Assembly: GCF_019966545.1 (NCBI RefSeq)
Contig: NZ_JAIMIC010000008.1
Location: forward strand, 124,001-188,000
Length of the DNA stretch: 64,000 nt
Reading direction: 5' to 3'
Origin: Heliomarina baculiformis
Lineage (GTDB): Bacteria; Pseudomonadota; Alphaproteobacteria; Rhodobacterales; Rhodobacteraceae
Shown here in pieces: positions 63,114 through 64,000 of this stretch. Positions within the stretch are counted from its first letter, which is position 1; each line of letters starts with the position of its first letter. Made by a program: the position numbers and the translations under genes. The notes under the pieces were generated by a model that searched no databases, was not told where the DNA came from, and worked only from the letters and a program-made list of their open reading frames with translations.

Positions 63114-64000
63114 ATGGCAGAAGAGTTCACATCCGAAAAAGCCGAGGCATCGGCGTGGTTTCGACAGCTGCGAGACGAAATCGTAGATGCCTTTGAAGAA
63201 TTAGAGCAAAGCCACGACGAGGGGCCGCTGTCGGACGCCGAGCCGGGCAGTTTCGATGTCACACCGACCAAGCGAGAGTCGAGCGACGGCTTGGACGCGG
63301 GTGGTGGCCTGATGAGCGTGATGCGCGGTGGTCGCGTTTTCGAGAAAGTCGGCGTGAACGTCTCGACCGTGTTCGGCACCCTTGGCGAGCGGGCGCAGAT
63401 GGCCATGGCGGCGCGCAAGGGCATACCGGGAATGACGGAGGATCCCCGGTTCTGGGCCAGCGGGATCAGCCTTGTCGCGCATATGCAGAACCCGCATGTG
63501 CCTGCCGTTCATATGAACACCCGGATGTTCTGGACCCCGCACGCGTGGTGGTTCGGCGGCGGGTCCGACCTGAACCCCTGTATCGAATACGAAGAGGACA
63601 CGGCGCATTTCCATGGCGAGCAGCAGGCGCATCTCGACCCGCATGGGAAAGCCCACTATCCCCGGTTCAAGGAATGGGCGGATGAATATTTTTACATCCC
63701 GCATCGCAAGCGGGCGCGAGGCGTCGGTGGTATTTTCATGGACGACTATTCGACCGGCGACTGGCATGCCGATTTCGCGCTGACGCAAGATATCGGGCGC
63801 GCCTTTCTGCCTGCCTATGTGCCTCTGGTCAGAAAGCGCATGGCCACGGCGTGGGATGAGGCTGACAAGGATGCACAACTGGTGCATCGCGGGCTCTATG
63901 CCGAATATAACCTCGTTTACGATCGGGGGACGAAATTCGGACTGGAGACGGGGCATGACGCCAACGCGGTGCTCATGAGCTTGCCGCCACTGGCGAAATG
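63114..64000 (+). CDS. hemF: oxygen-dependent coproporphyrinogen III oxidase (3' end beyond window)
   Basis: The 295 codons present have the HemF core: GGGLMSVMRGGRVFEKVGVNVS in pieces, HMNTRMFW, WWFGGGSDLNP, HYPRFKEWADEYFYIPHR in pieces, RGVGGIFMDD, and YAEYNLVYDRGTKFGLETG. The gene is almost complete; only the last few residues are missing. It makes protoporphyrinogen with oxygen, the aerobic counterpart of hemN. Starts 8 bases after the SDR gene. Confidence 0.96.
   Translation, partial: MAEEFTSEKAEASAWFRQLRDEIVDAFEELEQSHDEGPLSDAEPGSFDVTPTKRESSDGLDAGGGLMSVMRGGRVFEKVGVNVSTVFGTLGERAQMAMAARKGIPGMTEDPRFWASGISLVAHMQNPHVPAVHMNTRMFWTPHAWWFGGGSDLNPCIEYEEDTAHFHGEQQAHLDPHGKAHYPRFKEWADEYFYIPHRKRARGVGGIFMDDYSTGDWHADFALTQDIGRAFLPAYVPLVRKRMATAWDEADKDAQLVHRGLYAEYNLVYDRGTKFGLETGHDANAVLMSLPPLAK

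Noticed and set aside
1-64000. Prophage, insertion sequence, CRISPR, tRNA, rRNA or defence system
   Set aside because: No integrase, transposase, Cas protein, toxin-antitoxin pair, tRNA fold or spaced repeat array was seen on either strand.

Overview
The window is about 60% GC bacterial chromosome from an alphaproteobacterium of the Rhodobacteraceae (Roseobacter group). The evidence is the joint presence of a COQ9-type ubiquinone factor, a TrcR/DUF1013 regulator, FnrL with FNR boxes, hemN-fnrL-uspA-ccoNOQP gene order, VPLPA-type C-terminal sorting signals, an M10 protease starting MCTVC, a GAAC-N7-GAAC SOS operator and a membrane-anchored cytochrome c552. The window is gene-dense and mostly core or near-core chromosome. 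I found no prophage, insertion sequence, CRISPR array, tRNA or rRNA.

Layout. 1-9.1 kb: translation genes (rpmI, rplT, pheS, pheT) with small membrane proteins, a DUF4174 protein, a glutaredoxin-MauE fusion, an MFS transporter and an ion channel with a zinc-ribbon tail. 9.1-16.2 kb: glutathione transferase, mscL, alanine dehydrogenase with its divergent Lrp/AsnC regulator, a LysE exporter, a GMC oxidoreductase, a frameshifted Asp/Glu racemase and a tandem STAS protein. 16.2-23.7 kb: rpsU, COQ9, a quinone oxidoreductase, a long AT-rich intergenic region, a VPLPA-CTERM surface protein, RNase T2, TrcR, an esterase, and a PLP decarboxylase preceded by what looks like the alphaproteobacterial speF leader RNA.

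23.7-31.2 kb: a two-gene DNA repair operon (radical SAM protein plus DUF4130-UdgX fusion) behind a perfect alphaproteobacterial LexA box, the dnaX-ridA-ybaB-recR operon, and the SRP RNA gene. 31.2-42.4 kb: a CpdB-like nucleotidase carrying an in-frame 48-bp palindrome, NudC, prephenate dehydratase, cytochrome c552 and a complete yejABEF peptide-import operon.

42.4-58.4 kb: a microaerobic respiration island. hemN and fnrL diverge around a perfect FNR box; then come a GlpQ phosphodiesterase with a VPLPA-CTERM anchor, a universal stress protein, ccoNOQP (cbb3 oxidase) and ccoGHIS (its assembly factors). FNR-like boxes lie in front of both cco operons, which are separated by an apparent insertion of a LysR regulator and an RTX metalloprotease. 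58.4-64 kb: a D,D-carboxypeptidase with a SPOR domain, a HAD phosphatase, clpS, an RsmC-like methyltransferase, an SDR protein lacking the catalytic lysine, and hemF running off the window end.

The most interesting points are the SOS-box/radical-SAM/UdgX operon, the speF-type leader, the palindrome inserted in cpdB, the catalytically altered SDR, and the FNR-box geometry at hemN/fnrL.
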